A DNA stretch of 64,000 nucleotides from JAUWVG01 sp964633715. GTDB taxonomy: Bacteria; Acidobacteriota; Aminicenantia; Aminicenantales; Aminicenantaceae. The notes beneath the pieces were generated by a model that was not told the DNA's origin, did not search any database, and saw only the letters and a list, made by a program, of their open reading frames with translations. Every line of letters starts with the position of its first letter. Positions within the stretch are counted from its first letter, which is position 1. Both the position numbers and the translations under genes were made by a program. Location: the NCBI GenBank assembly GCA_964633715.1, contig CAZWHQ010000007.1, positions 1 to 64,000 on the forward strand, in the 5' to 3' direction. Shown piece by piece: positions 42,703-51,918 of this stretch.

Positions 42703-44220
42703 TTATTTACGTTCTTCCTCAAATTGCTGAGTGAAAGCTGTCAAAACCTTGCGAATGGCCTCATCCAATTCGTCGTCAATAACTTTTTTATCGACAATTT
42801 TTTTCAGCAGGTCCTGATGTTCACTGTCTAGAAATGCAAACAGTTTCTGTTCATATTCGTGAACCTGGGAAACGTCAATTTCATCTAAAAATCCCCTGTT
42901 CCCTGCATAGATGATAAGGATTTGTTTTTCGACAGGCAGTGGATCATATTGGTCCTGTTTGAGGATTTCTGTCAACCGCTCCCCTCTTTCCAATTGGGCC
43001 TCACTGGCTCTATCCAGCTCAGTGCCAAATTGGGCAAAAGTGACGAGTTCACGGTACTGCGCCAGATCGAGCCTCAGTTTTCCTGCAATCTGTCTCATGG
43101 CTTTGACCTGCGCACTCCCCCCGACTCGAGACACGGAAATTCCAATATTGACGGAAGGCCGTATCCCTGCATTAAACAGCTCTGGTTCGAGATAGATCTG
43201 CCCGTCTGTAATGGAGATAACGTTTGTGGGAATATATCCTGAAACATCTCCGGCCTGTGTTTCAATAATGGGAAGCGCGGTCAGCGATCCGCCGCCATGT
43301 TCATCGCTGTATTTAGCTGCCCGTTCGAGAAGTCGGGAATGCAGATAGAAGACATCTCCAGGATAGGCTTCTCTGCCTGGAGGCCGGCGAAGAAGAAGAG
43401 CAATCTCTCGATAAGCCGCGGCATGTTTAGACAGATCATCGTAGACAATAAGGGCATGTTTCCCTTTATCCCGGAAGTATTCACCGATAGCACACCCGCT
43501 GTAAGGAGCCAAAAATTGAAGTGGAGACGGATCACTTGCTGAAGCAACAACTACAATCGTGTAATCCATAGCCCCATGGTCCTCGAGGACCTTAATGCTG
43601 TAGGCAACAGTGGAATTCTTCTGACCAATGGCCACGTAGATGCAGATAACATCCTTGCCCTTTTGATTGATAATAGTATCAAGTGCGATGGCCGTCTTCC
43701 CCGTCTGGCGGTCGCCAATAATGAGTTCCCTCTGCCCTCGTCCTATGGGAATCATGGAATCAATGGCCTTGATTCCTGTCTGAAGCGGTTCTTTGACCGG
43801 CATCCGGTCCACGACTCCGGGAGCCAACCTCTCGACAACCATATATTTATCGGACTTGACAGGGCCCTTTTCATCCAGAGCAGCTCCAAGAGGATTGAGA
43901 ACTCTCCCTATCAACGAAGGCCCGGAAGGCACCTGCATTATCTTGTAAGTTCGCTTGACGATATCTCCCTCTTTTATCATGTGAGATTCACTCAAGAGAA
44001 CGGCACCGACGCTGTCTTCTTCCAGGTTCAGGGCAAGCCCAAACACATTCTGCGGAAATTCCAAAAGTTCATTATACATAACCCGATCGAGTCCATAGAC
44101 TTTGGCAATGCCATCCCCAACCGAAGTTACAGTTCCAACTTCCTTGGTGTCGATGTCCGACTCAAATCCCTCTATTTGACGTTGAATAATCCTGCTTATC
44201 TCATCAGCTTTTATTTCCAT
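42703..44220 (-). CDS. atpA: ATP synthase alpha subunit
   Basis: This 505-residue protein is the non-catalytic nucleotide-binding subunit, with GDRQTGKTAIALDTI as Walker A, VVVASASDPSPLQFLAPYSG, and the signature PAINIGISVSRVGGSAQ variant (RPSVNIGISVSRVGGSAQ). It forms the hexamer with beta. It lies seven bases after atpH. All expected conserved stretches are intact, and the length is normal. Confidence 0.98.
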   Translation of the reverse strand: MEIKADEISRIIQRQIEGFESDIDTKEVGTVTSVGDGIAKVYGLDRVMYNELLEFPQNVFGLALNLEEDSVGAVLLSESHMIKEGDIVKRTYKIMQVPSGPSLIGRVLNPLGAALDEKGPVKSDKYMVVERLAPGVVDRMPVKEPLQTGIKAIDSMIPIGRGQRELIIGDRQTGKTAIALDTIINQKGKDVICIYVAIGQKNSTVAYSIKVLEDHGAMDYTIVVVASASDPSPLQFLAPYSGCAIGEYFRDKGKHALIVYDDLSKHAAAYREIALLLRRPPGREAYPGDVFYLHSRLLERAAKYSDEHGGGSLTALPIIETQAGDVSGYIPTNVISITDGQIYLEPELFNAGIRPSVNIGISVSRVGGSAQVKAMRQIAGKLRLDLAQYRELVTFAQFGTELDRASEAQLERGERLTEILKQDQYDPLPVEKQILIIYAGNRGFLDEIDVSQVHEYEQKLFAFLDSEHQDLLKKIVDKKVIDDELDEAIRKVLTAFTQQFEEERK

Positions 44221-44226
44221 TTTAAA

Positions 44227-44769
44227 CTACCCTTCTAAAATTTTTTCTTGGAGTTTCGTTAATGCTCCCCTTAAGGAAGCATCATAGATAATATTTCCCT
44301 GTCTAATGGAGATTCCCCCAATAAGCTCAGGATCGATCTTGTATTTTAAAAACACCGGTCTTTTCTCCATCTTCTCCAGCCTATCACCAAGCACTTTCTT
44401 TTGAGTGTCAGAAAGAGATATGACTGAAGAGATTTCAAAAGAAGATATGCCCTGTGATATGTTCCATAAATCAGGAAAAAAATCCAAAATATCAGGGAGG
44501 AGCTCAAGACGCCCGTTGTCAATCAGAAGAAGCAATAATCGTTGGACCTTCGGGTGAAAGTCTTTTTTTCCCAGGATTTCCTCACCTATGGCTCTCTTTC
44601 GTGAAGTGGGAAGAACGGATTTGAAGAGAATCTCTTGAAGTTCTTTTTGACTGGAAATAAATTTCTCGAAATCATTCAACTGGCGTAAAATCACTCCGAA
44701 CTCATCTTGGTCAGAGATGGAACTGACCAAACCGCGCGTGTATCGTCTGACAAGAATTCTATTTACCAT
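44227..44769 (-). CDS. atpH: ATP synthase delta subunit
   Basis: The 180-residue delta subunit links the peripheral stalk to the top of F1. The N-terminal six-helix part includes ILVRRYTRGLVSSI, and the C-terminal signature KIDPELIGGISIRQGNIIYDASLRGALTKLQEKI is a strong match for the OSCP/delta family. It overlaps the atpF stop by 11 bases and precedes atpA by seven, in the usual F-operon order. Confidence 0.95.
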   Translation of the reverse strand: MVNRILVRRYTRGLVSSISDQDEFGVILRQLNDFEKFISSQKELQEILFKSVLPTSRKRAIGEEILGKKDFHPKVQRLLLLLIDNGRLELLPDILDFFPDLWNISQGISSFEISSVISLSDTQKKVLGDRLEKMEKRPVFLKYKIDPELIGGISIRQGNIIYDASLRGALTKLQEKILEG

Positions 44770-45331
44770 GAAATTTCCCGAGTTTTTCGATGGACAAATC
44801 GATGAGGAAAGACTGTTTCTCTGGGGTCATTTTTTCTTCTATATTTGTTTTGGCAATTTCTGTCGCAAGTTCGGCCGCCTGGGCTTTTAATTCGTGAACT
44901 TTTGTTTGGGTGAAGATCTCAATCTCTTGTCGGGCAAAAGTCTTGATCCTCTCAGCCTCATTTTCGGCTGCCTGGAGAATGGATTCTTTCCTTTTCTGCC
45001 CCTCCTCTTCGGCATTCTTTCTGATTTCTTCGAGTTCTTTTTTCAACTTTTGGAGGCGATCCCTTGCGTGTTTATAATTTTTTTCGTTTTCCTCCCGTTC
45101 CTTCTTCACTTCTTTTATAGTGGAATCGATCTCCTGTCCGTAGCGTTCCAGAAAATCCTTAACGGGCTTGCGGAGCAGATAACCCAATCCTCCAAAAAGG
45201 ACCAGAAAATTCAACACTTTCCCCAAATAGCCAACTAGGGGAGAAGCATGTGATTGCTCTTCTTCAAGTGAAAAAAAGAGGAACAAAGGCAGCAAAATTA
45301 ATAAAAGAAGAATTTTATTCCCTTTGTTCAT
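44759..45331 (-). CDS. atpF: ATP synthase peripheral stalk subunit b (second copy)
   Basis: The 190-residue protein has a signal-like first hydrophobic segment (ILLLLILLPLFLFFSLEEE) and a second one (LVLFGGLGYLLRKPVKDFLERYG), followed by a long helical, charged coiled coil. The C-terminal AELATEIAKTNIEEKMTPEKQSFLI matches b-type stalk subunits. Together with the smaller b-like gene upstream it can form a heterodimeric stalk, as in plastids and cyanobacteria. The extra N-terminal hydrophobic stretch is unusual for subunit b and may be a cleaved signal. Confidence 0.9.
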   Translation of the reverse strand: MNKGNKILLLLILLPLFLFFSLEEEQSHASPLVGYLGKVLNFLVLFGGLGYLLRKPVKDFLERYGQEIDSTIKEVKKEREENEKNYKHARDRLQKLKKELEEIRKNAEEEGQKRKESILQAAENEAERIKTFARQEIEIFTQTKVHELKAQAAELATEIAKTNIEEKMTPEKQSFLIDLSIEKLGKFHGK

Positions 45332-45747
45332 CAGTGCATCAGCCTTTTTTCAATTTTTTTTGCGAGCGTCTCACTCTTCGCTTCCATCTCTTTAAAAAGG
45401 TTCTCCATCTGTTTTTCAAGATCCGCTTTGCTTTCCTCCACCATTTTCTTTGATTCTTTGGAGATATCGGCAATCAGTTCCTCTCTCTTTTTTTGTGCTT
45501 CCTTCTCAAGCCTGTTTCGGGTCGTCAAAGCATCCATACGGGCCTGTTTCATTTGCTCTTCGATCTCGGACAAGGTGTGCTCATTGTCCTCTTGAGATTT
45601 GGCTGCCGCCAGCTTATTTTCACTAATGAGGGCCTCTCTTTCTGCCCTCAATTTTTGCAGAGGATTAAAAAAGATTTTCTTGAGCACAAAGAGAAGGATC
45701 CAAACGATGGCAAAAATGACAAACAAACTGATATCTAAATCTAACAT
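45331..45747 (-). CDS. ATP synthase b/b'-type subunit (first copy)
   Basis: The 138-residue protein has one N-terminal membrane helix (LDISLFVIFAIVWILLFVLKKIFFNPL) and a continuous coiled coil (RAEREALISENKLAAAKSQEDNEHTL and onward), as expected of b'. It lacks the terminal delta-binding part seen in the longer copy. It is the first gene of the ATP synthase cluster; subunits a and c, normally upstream, are not present here. The start codons of atpF and the stop of this gene share bases. Confidence 0.9.
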   Translation of the reverse strand: MLDLDISLFVIFAIVWILLFVLKKIFFNPLQKLRAEREALISENKLAAAKSQEDNEHTLSEIEEQMKQARMDALTTRNRLEKEAQKKREELIADISKESKKMVEESKADLEKQMENLFKEMEAKSETLAKKIEKRLMH

Positions 45748-45829
45748 TTTTCTTATAGAATTAGTCTAATAAATTAGCCAAAAATTTAACATTTTTGTCT
45801 GGAAAAAGCAAGAACTCTGTCCCAAGAGG

Positions 45830-47125
45830 TCAAAGCCCATCGGGAAACAGTTTTTTTACTTCTCCAACCAGGAAAAGTGAGCCGGCAATGACCACTGTTT
45901 TTTGCTCTTTTGCATCTCCGACAGCCCTTCGGACAGCCTTATAAACATCAGATTCTATCACAATTTTTTCCTGGTATTTCTGGGTTTTTGTGTAAAGCTC
46001 TTTAGGGGAAGCGGCACGAAAATAGGGGAATCGTGTCAGGATCACTTTTTCGGTCAGAGGAAAAAGAGCCTCTGCTATTTGTTCGATTTTTTTATCCCGC
46101 ATCAGTGCAAATACAAGAATAACCGGCGTAGAGATCCAATCCTGGATGTAGACTTGTAAAGCCTGTGCCCCCTCTTCATTATGGGCTCCATCGAGCAGCA
46201 CAAGAGGATTCTTTGAAAACAGTTCCAGACGCCCCTCCCATCTGGTTGTCTCAACACCATGAAGGATAAGACTTTTTTTAAGTTTCTTCCAAATGCGGCT
46301 GAGGTGTTCTGCGACAACTATCGCAATGGCCGCGTTCTTTCCCTGATGGACTCCCAATAGACTTGGAGAAAAAGAGTACTCATCTATTGAGGTCCGCAGA
46401 AGAAATTCACGGTCCCGCCTCCTCCGACTCACCTGGAAACTGTCCTTCTTTTTAAAGACTTGGAAAAACGGCGCTCCAAGTTCTTCGGCTCTCTTTTTCA
46501 GAACAGACAAAGCTTCTGGATCTTCAACTCCACAGACGACGGGCACATCCGGCCTCATGATCCCAGATTTTTCAAAGGCAATTTGAGCGGTTGTTTCTCC
46601 AAGAGCTTTTTGATGTTCGGGAGAAATTGTACAAATGACAGACACAAGAGGCAAAACGACATTTGTGGCATCAAACCTTCCCCCCATTCCCACTTCCAAG
46701 ACAGCGATGTCCACTTTCTCTCTTTTAAAGCTTAAAAATGCCAGGCAGCTCAAAATTTCAAAATATGTGGGATGGTGCTGAAGTTTCTTAGTTTCCAAGA
46801 GTGCCTCGATTGTATCTTTGAGAAGAGTTAAACGAAAGCTAAAGGCCTTTTTAGTAATGAGTGTATCCCCTATACGGATCCGCTCTCTCACACTCACAAG
46901 ATGAGGGGAGGTGAAGAGACCAACGCGAAATCCGTGCAGAGACAATAAACGTGTGACCCCGGCGCAAACAGAACCCTTTCCATTGGATCCTGCCACCAGA
47001 ATTGAAGGGTAGTGAATATGAGGAGAATGAAGCGCCTCAAGGACAATCCTGACATTGTTCAGACCAAATTTGATTCCTAGTTTCTGGACTTCATCCAGAT
47101 ACTTCAAACACTGTTGAAAATTCAT
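45830..47125 (-). CDS. folC: Folylpolyglutamate synthase / dihydrofolate synthase
   Basis: The 431-residue Mur-ligase-type enzyme adds glutamates to folates. The ATP loop VAGSNGKGSVCAGVTRLL, SPHLVSVRERIRI, DIAVLEVGMGGRFDATNV, ISPEHQKALGETTAQIAFEKSGI and LLDGAHNEEGAQAL are all present. Whether it also makes dihydrofolate cannot be told by eye. It overlaps accD (ATGA) at its start, an arrangement known from E. coli (accD-folC). Confidence 0.96.
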   Translation of the reverse strand: MNFQQCLKYLDEVQKLGIKFGLNNVRIVLEALHSPHIHYPSILVAGSNGKGSVCAGVTRLLSLHGFRVGLFTSPHLVSVRERIRIGDTLITKKAFSFRLTLLKDTIEALLETKKLQHHPTYFEILSCLAFLSFKREKVDIAVLEVGMGGRFDATNVVLPLVSVICTISPEHQKALGETTAQIAFEKSGIMRPDVPVVCGVEDPEALSVLKKRAEELGAPFFQVFKKKDSFQVSRRRRDREFLLRTSIDEYSFSPSLLGVHQGKNAAIAIVVAEHLSRIWKKLKKSLILHGVETTRWEGRLELFSKNPLVLLDGAHNEEGAQALQVYIQDWISTPVILVFALMRDKKIEQIAEALFPLTEKVILTRFPYFRAASPKELYTKTQKYQEKIVIESDVYKAVRRAVGDAKEQKTVVIAGSLFLVGEVKKLFPDGL

Positions 47126-47913
47126 TGAGGACGGTTCATAAAAAGGCGGAGAGCTCGAATGAGGTAATTTCGGAGGTCAGATCTATTGACGACATCGTCC
47201 AACATGCCATGTTCGAGAAGGAACTCCGATCTCTGAAAGCCTTTGGGAAGCTTCTCTTTAATAGTCTGCTCGATAACTCTCGGTCCGGCAAACCCGATAA
47301 GGGCTTTTGGTTCGGCAATGTTGATATCCCCTAACATGGCGTAACTGGCTGTGACGCCTCCTGTAGTGGGATCTGTAATCAAAGAGATGTAGGGAATCCC
47401 CGCTTCTTCAAGTCGAGCGATGGCGGCACTTGTTTTCATGAGCTGCATGAGTGAGAGAGTGCCCTCCTGCATCCGAGCTCCTCCTGAACAGGACACGACA
47501 AGAACCGGGATCTTTTCTGAAAGGCCTTTTTCCAGAGCTCGTGTGATTTTTTCGCCGACAACCGATCCCATACTGCCACCCATAAAGGCAAAATTCATGC
47601 TGCAAACCACAGTAGGGATCCCCCCAATGGTTCCGACTGCATTTAATACGGCATCAGGATAGGATGTCTTCTTTTGGTTTTCTCTCAAGCGGTCAGAGTA
47701 CTTTTTTGAATCAACAAACTCAAGAGGATCCTGAGGATAGATATTTTGATCAAAAAGCTCATACGCTTCATCATCAAAAAGCATCTTCAGCCGTTCTTCT
47801 GCCGAAATCCTGAAGTGAAATTGGCAATCTGGACAAATAAACAAGTTATCCAGAATGTCCTGTTTGTAAAGAATGCCCTGACAGCTATTGCACCGTGTCC
47901 ACAGATTCTCCAT
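47122..47913 (-). CDS. accD: Acetyl-CoA carboxylase carboxyltransferase subunit beta
   Basis: The 263-residue protein transfers the carboxyl group from biotin to acetyl-CoA, starting fatty-acid synthesis. The N-terminal zinc ribbon has Cys pairs in CNSCQG and CPDC. The crotonase-like core has GSMGSVVGEKITRALE, SCSGGARMQEGTLSLMQM-type (here LSLMQLMKT), and TDPTTGGVTASYAMLGDI. It is shorter than the usual 280-300 because the linker before the core is brief. The accA partner is not in the window. A receiver-domain gene lies upstream on the same strand. Confidence 0.96.
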   Translation of the reverse strand: MENLWTRCNSCQGILYKQDILDNLFICPDCQFHFRISAEERLKMLFDDEAYELFDQNIYPQDPLEFVDSKKYSDRLRENQKKTSYPDAVLNAVGTIGGIPTVVCSMNFAFMGGSMGSVVGEKITRALEKGLSEKIPVLVVSCSGGARMQEGTLSLMQLMKTSAAIARLEEAGIPYISLITDPTTGGVTASYAMLGDINIAEPKALIGFAGPRVIEQTIKEKLPKGFQRSEFLLEHGMLDDVVNRSDLRNYLIRALRLFMNRPQ

Positions 47914-47922
47914 AATTGTCCT

Positions 47923-48390
47923 TTATTCTTTGTCTTTTATTAAGATACCGTCAGCCAGTTCTGACAGGGTTTTAACAACATCCATTGGATCCGGCAGCTC
48001 CTCCTCAATGGGAACTTCGTTGTGTATAATATTTAAGACCGCGTTCAGTAACGTTTCATCTTCATAAGGTTTCTCAAAATACTCTGCGACGCCAAGAGAC
48101 TTAATCGCCTCATTCTTGTACTGCAAACCTTTATAGAGACCCGTAACAATAATAATTGGCGTTCCCCCCCCAGAATCCTCGCGTATCTTTTTTGCGAGTT
48201 CAAATCCATGAAGCTTGGGAAGCATAGGTTCGAGGAGGACGATATCGGGTTTTTCTTCTATAAATATTTCGTAGGCCGACTGGCCATCAGCCGCCGTGAA
48301 AACTTGGAAATTATTAGGCAAAAAAATACTTTTTAAAGCCTCTAGGCTTCTTTTTTCATAATCGACAATAAGGATCTTCTTTTTGACCAT
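47923..48390 (-). CDS. Receiver-domain protein with Glu at the phosphorylation site
   Basis: The 155-residue protein is a single receiver domain with a C-terminal tail and no output domain. The ATG at 48390 (MVKKKILIVDYE) is chosen over a TTG at 48420. The phosphosite position is Glu54 in IVLLEPMLPKLHG, where Asp is normal. The acidic pair at the start is D10-Y11 instead of Asp-Asp. Thr83 and Lys107 (EKPYEDETLL) are kept. A locked, constitutively on-like form is one reading; loss of phosphotransfer is another. It precedes accD by about 10 bases. Confidence 0.88.
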   Translation of the reverse strand: MVKKKILIVDYEKRSLEALKSIFLPNNFQVFTAADGQSAYEIFIEEKPDIVLLEPMLPKLHGFELAKKIREDSGGGTPIIIVTGLYKGLQYKNEAIKSLGVAEYFEKPYEDETLLNAVLNIIHNEVPIEEELPDPMDVVKTLSELADGILIKDKE

Positions 48391-48420
48391 GAACTCTGCT
48401 ATCGATTCTAGAAGAAGCAA

Positions 48421-48636
48421 ACATTCTTGTCAATGTGCTGAGGTATCCCCAGTTGTCTATTCATTTTAGAGTTGGACACTTCACGGTTTTTCTGCCCACA
48501 CCGCATTTATAATACGGGGGTAGCGGCAGAGACTCGACGGCCTTGACCGACTCGGATCCAGAAGTCACAGAAAGGGGAAGACTTCATAAATATTGCTCTA
48601 TTTATTATTTTAAGACGATTTGATATATTAACCAGG
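48421..48636. other. Intergenic region with a decayed or unrecognised reading frame
   Basis: This 216-base gap separates the divergent receiver and glycosyltransferase genes. Its middle (about 48470-48590) is distinctly less A/T-rich than other gaps here. On the minus strand one frame reads roughly 40 codons, including LPPYYKCGVGRKTVKCPTLK, before a stop. There is no start codon or ribosome-binding site for it. I see it as a possible remnant or dispersed-repeat copy, without being able to name a source. Confidence 0.3.
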
Positions 48637-49611
48637 ATGAACACACAAGATCCTCTATTCCTCTCCCTTGTTATCCCTGTATTTAACGAGGCGGAAAACT
48701 TGCCCATCCTCCACGCGGATATCACCGAATCCTGCAGTAAACTCGGAATAACATATGAAATCATCTTTATCGACGATGGAAGTTTGGACAATTCATTTTT
48801 CGTCTTAAAAAAAATTCAAAGAGAAGATCCATTCGTCAAACTCATTAGACTGAGAAAAAATTTCGGCCAGACTGCAGCCCTTTCAGCCGGCTTTGATCAT
48901 GCGGAAGGGGAGATCGTTATCACTCTGGATGCAGACCTCCAGAATGATCCTTTGGATATCCATCTGTTTTTAAACAAAATCAATGAAGGTTATGACATTG
49001 TCAGCGGCTGGAGAAAACAGAGGAAAGACAAGTTTTTTTCTCGCCGGCTCCCCTCTATGATTGCCAACTGGCTTATTTCTCGCATCACTAGAGTCAAACT
49101 CCACGATTATGGATGCACTCTCAAGGCGTTCCGCAAAGAAATCATAAAGAACATCCAGCTCTATGGAGAACTCCATCGTTTTATTCCAGCTATCGCCAGC
49201 CAAATGGGGGTGTCTATAGCAGAGGTTAAAGTGAATCACAGAGCACGACGTTACGGAAAATCCAAATACTCTATCCTTCGTTTTCCACGTGTAATCCTTG
49301 ATCTTCTCACTGTTAAATTCTTGCTCAGCTATTCCACACGGCCACTCCAGGTTTTTGGATTTTTTGGTTTAATTAGCGGTTTGGCAGGAGGTGTGATCGG
49401 TCTCATTTTATCCTATCAGAGGCTCATTCTCAAACAAAGCATCGCCGGCCGCCCTCTGCTGCTTTTGGCGATCCTGCTTATAGTTATCGGGATTCAATTT
49501 ATCACTCTTGGACTTCTGGCTGAAATCATGGTCCGTGCCTACCATGAGTCAACCGATAAAAGCACATATTTTATCCAGGAGATTATCGAATCTGATTCCG
49601 AAAAGACCTAA
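48637..49611 (+). CDS. GtrB/DPM1-type family 2 glycosyltransferase
   Basis: The 324-residue protein has the GT2 fold start LSLVIPVFNEAENLPIL, the DXD-type ITLDADLQNDPLDI and RLRKNFGQTAALSAGFDHA, which is typical of polyprenyl-phosphate sugar transferases. Two C-terminal membrane helices (PLQVFGFFGLISGLAGGVIG and LLLLAILLIVIGIQFITLGLL) anchor it. It likely loads a sugar onto undecaprenyl phosphate on the cytosolic side. It starts a run of four sugar- and methyl-modifying genes on the plus strand. Confidence 0.92.
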   Translation: MNTQDPLFLSLVIPVFNEAENLPILHADITESCSKLGITYEIIFIDDGSLDNSFFVLKKIQREDPFVKLIRLRKNFGQTAALSAGFDHAEGEIVITLDADLQNDPLDIHLFLNKINEGYDIVSGWRKQRKDKFFSRRLPSMIANWLISRITRVKLHDYGCTLKAFRKEIIKNIQLYGELHRFIPAIASQMGVSIAEVKVNHRARRYGKSKYSILRFPRVILDLLTVKFLLSYSTRPLQVFGFFGLISGLAGGVIGLILSYQRLILKQSIAGRPLLLLAILLIVIGIQFITLGLLAEIMVRAYHESTDKSTYFIQEIIESDSEKT

Positions 49612-49626
49612 GCAATCCATTAGCCA

Positions 49627-50805
49627 ATGAATATTCTCATGCTGGCCCCTGAACCCTTTTTTCAGCCACGAGGCACACCGATTAGTATCTACTTCCGGCT
49701 CAGGGCTCTCTCGGATCTCGGACACAGCGTTGACCTCGTCACCTATCATCTTGGCGAAAACCAATCCATCAGAAACTTAAAAATACTGCGCATCCCCGAT
49801 CTTTTTTTTATGAAAAAAATTAAAATTGGTCCATCATTAGCGAAAATTCCTCTCGATTTTCTCCTTCTTTTAAAAGCCATCTTTCAGCTCTTTAAAAAGC
49901 CCTATGACTTGATTTTTTCTCATGAGGAAGCCGGTCTATTTGGGAGTGCGCTCGCGAAAATCTGGAGAATTCCGCATGTTTACGACATGCATTCAAGCCT
50001 CCCTCAGCAACTGGACAACTTCGAGTTCACCAAGTCCCGTTTTATCAAGAACCTCTTTCTCAGGATGGAACATTTCATACTGAAAAATTCGCATGCAATC
50101 ATTGTTATCTGCCCCGACCTTTCACAAACTGTACAGGAGGTCGGATTCGGGAAAAAAGCCATCCTTCTTCAAAACTTCATTGATTTTGAAGACCTAAAGA
50201 ATTTGTCCAGAGACACCTCCCTCGACCGTAAGGAGATTGCTCCTCGTGACGAAAAAATTGTGCTCTACACAGGAAACTTTCAACCCTATCAGGGAATCCC
50301 ACTGCTACTTCAAGCGGCCGCTCGGCTGGATCAAGAAGATGTTCTCTTCCTCCTCGTTGGAGAAAGTAAATCCGCGGTTGCCCTTATGATACAAAAAGCG
50401 AAAGATTTGAATATTGCCAAAAAAGTGAAATTTACAGGACAAGTTCCTCCCTCACATGTTCACAGATATATATCCCTAGCAGATGTGCTTGTTTCACCTC
50501 GATTGTCAGGCACAAACACGCCTCTTAAAATTTACTCCTTTCTCAAATCGGGCAAACCAGTTGTGGCCACAAATCTCTGGACTCATTCCCAGATCCTAAA
50601 CGAAAATATATCCATCCTTGTCGATCCCGATCCAGACAGCCTTGCACAAGGAATATCCTATGCTCTCAACGATCCAGGAGCTAAACAACGTGCAGAATCG
50701 GCTCAACGTCTAGCCGAAGATGAATATACTTATCCTAAATACCTGGATATAATAAGAAAAGTCCTCAAAAAAGCCAACATGGATTTTAGGAACACACACA
50801 AATAG
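49627..50805 (+). CDS. Family 4 glycosyltransferase
   Basis: The 392-residue protein has a GT-B fold: the N-terminal half starts with NILMLAPEPFFQPRGTPISIYFRLRAL, and the C-terminal half holds IVLYTGNFQPYQGIPLLLQAAARL, LVGES, KVKFTGQVPPSHVHRYISLADVLVSPR and the terminal GTNTPLKIYSFLKSGKPVVATN loop. The donor sugar cannot be read. It lies 15 bases downstream of the GT2 gene and three bases before the epimerase gene, so the three are probably co-expressed. Confidence 0.92.
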   Translation: MNILMLAPEPFFQPRGTPISIYFRLRALSDLGHSVDLVTYHLGENQSIRNLKILRIPDLFFMKKIKIGPSLAKIPLDFLLLLKAIFQLFKKPYDLIFSHEEAGLFGSALAKIWRIPHVYDMHSSLPQQLDNFEFTKSRFIKNLFLRMEHFILKNSHAIIVICPDLSQTVQEVGFGKKAILLQNFIDFEDLKNLSRDTSLDRKEIAPRDEKIVLYTGNFQPYQGIPLLLQAAARLDQEDVLFLLVGESKSAVALMIQKAKDLNIAKKVKFTGQVPPSHVHRYISLADVLVSPRLSGTNTPLKIYSFLKSGKPVVATNLWTHSQILNENISILVDPDPDSLAQGISYALNDPGAKQRAESAQRLAEDEYTYPKYLDIIRKVLKKANMDFRNTHK

Positions 50806-50808
50806 ACC

Positions 50809-51777
50809 ATGCGTGCATTCATCACAGGAGCATCAGGTTTTGTGGGCACACATTTGGTCAAAAAACTTCTTAAAAATCACTGGTCCATCCGCATCCTTAT
50901 CCACAAAAAGAATATCTATGAATCCAAAGATTGCGAAATTTTTACGGGAGATATCGAAGAAAAAGGAGTCCTGGAAGACGCCCTAAAGGACGTGGATGTC
51001 CTCTTCCATCTCGCTGCAGCACTGGGGGGTTCACTTATTGACAAAAATGAATTCTTTCGCATCAATTCGACCGGCACACAGAAGGTTCTTGATGCCGCTT
51101 TTAAGGCGGGAGTTAAAAAAGCCGTGCATTTCAGCTCTTCAGGTGTTTTGGGTGCGGTCCAGAATAACAAAGCGGCCGATGAGACCTATCCCACTTTTCC
51201 CATCACTGCGTATGACCAATCCAAACTCGAGGGAGAAAGGATCGCCTTAAATTTTGCCGAAGGGGGAAATCCTGTTCTCGTCATCAGGCCTGGCTGGGTT
51301 TACGGGCCGGGGGACCGGCGCACATTCAAATTGATAAGCGCCATCAAAAGAAAAAAATTTATCCTTGTCACACGTGGCTTAGCCCACCAGACTCCTGTTT
51401 TTATCGATGATCTTCTGCAGGGAGTGCTGCAGTGTATGGGACAGGGAAGAAATGGTGAAATCTACAACATCGCTGGAAATGAAGTCCTGACCGTAAGACA
51501 GATTGTAGAAGAAATTGCCACCGCTACAAAAAGCACAATCCCAAAACTGAGTCTTCCCTTGTTTCCCACCAAGGTTGCTGCTTGGAAGCTTGAAAAGACA
51601 TTCAGGCTTTTTAAAAAAGAAGCGCCGATCACCAGAGGGAAACTGGCTTTTTTCATTCATCCAAAACCCCTCTCCATTCAAAAAGCCGTCCGTGAACTGG
51701 ACTATGTGCCTCAAACGGATTTCAAAACAGGCATGGCCCAAACCGTAAGCTGGTATAGAGAGCATGGCTGGCTTTGA
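50809..51777 (+). CDS. NAD-dependent epimerase/dehydratase (extended SDR)
   Basis: The 322-residue protein opens with MRAFITGASGFVGTHLVKKLL, the NAD-binding GxxGxxG. The catalytic Tyr and Lys are in PITAYDQSKLEGERIA, and the Ser is in VHFSSSGVLG. It closely resembles the nucleoside-diphosphate-sugar epimerases that supply or modify sugars, although substrate is not determined. It follows the GT4 gene by three bases. A gap of 141 bases with a promoter follows. Confidence 0.93.
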   Translation: MRAFITGASGFVGTHLVKKLLKNHWSIRILIHKKNIYESKDCEIFTGDIEEKGVLEDALKDVDVLFHLAAALGGSLIDKNEFFRINSTGTQKVLDAAFKAGVKKAVHFSSSGVLGAVQNNKAADETYPTFPITAYDQSKLEGERIALNFAEGGNPVLVIRPGWVYGPGDRRTFKLISAIKRKKFILVTRGLAHQTPVFIDDLLQGVLQCMGQGRNGEIYNIAGNEVLTVRQIVEEIATATKSTIPKLSLPLFPTKVAAWKLEKTFRLFKKEAPITRGKLAFFIHPKPLSIQKAVRELDYVPQTDFKTGMAQTVSWYREHGWL

Positions 51778-51869
51778 AGTACCCGTTCTAAAAAACAGGT
51801 TTTATTCTCCACTCAAATAGTAAACCATTAAGATTTTAAGACAAGAGGGTCACATAGTGTTTCGATGTC

Positions 51870-51898
51870 TTGCGTGACAAGACGGTAAATCATATAAT
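51870..51898 (+). promoter_or_regulatory. Predicted promoter of the methyltransferase gene
   Basis: TTGCGT (51870-51875) and a perfect TATAAT (51893-51898) are separated by 17 bases. The ATG lies 20 bases beyond the -10 box. Confidence 0.6.
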
Positions 51899-51918
51899 GA
51901 CAGCCCTGAAGAAAAATC

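Noticed and set aside
43576..44238. 220-codon plus-strand frame opposite atpA
   Set aside because: The minus strand encodes intact ATP synthase alpha; the shadow frame has no recognisable domain.
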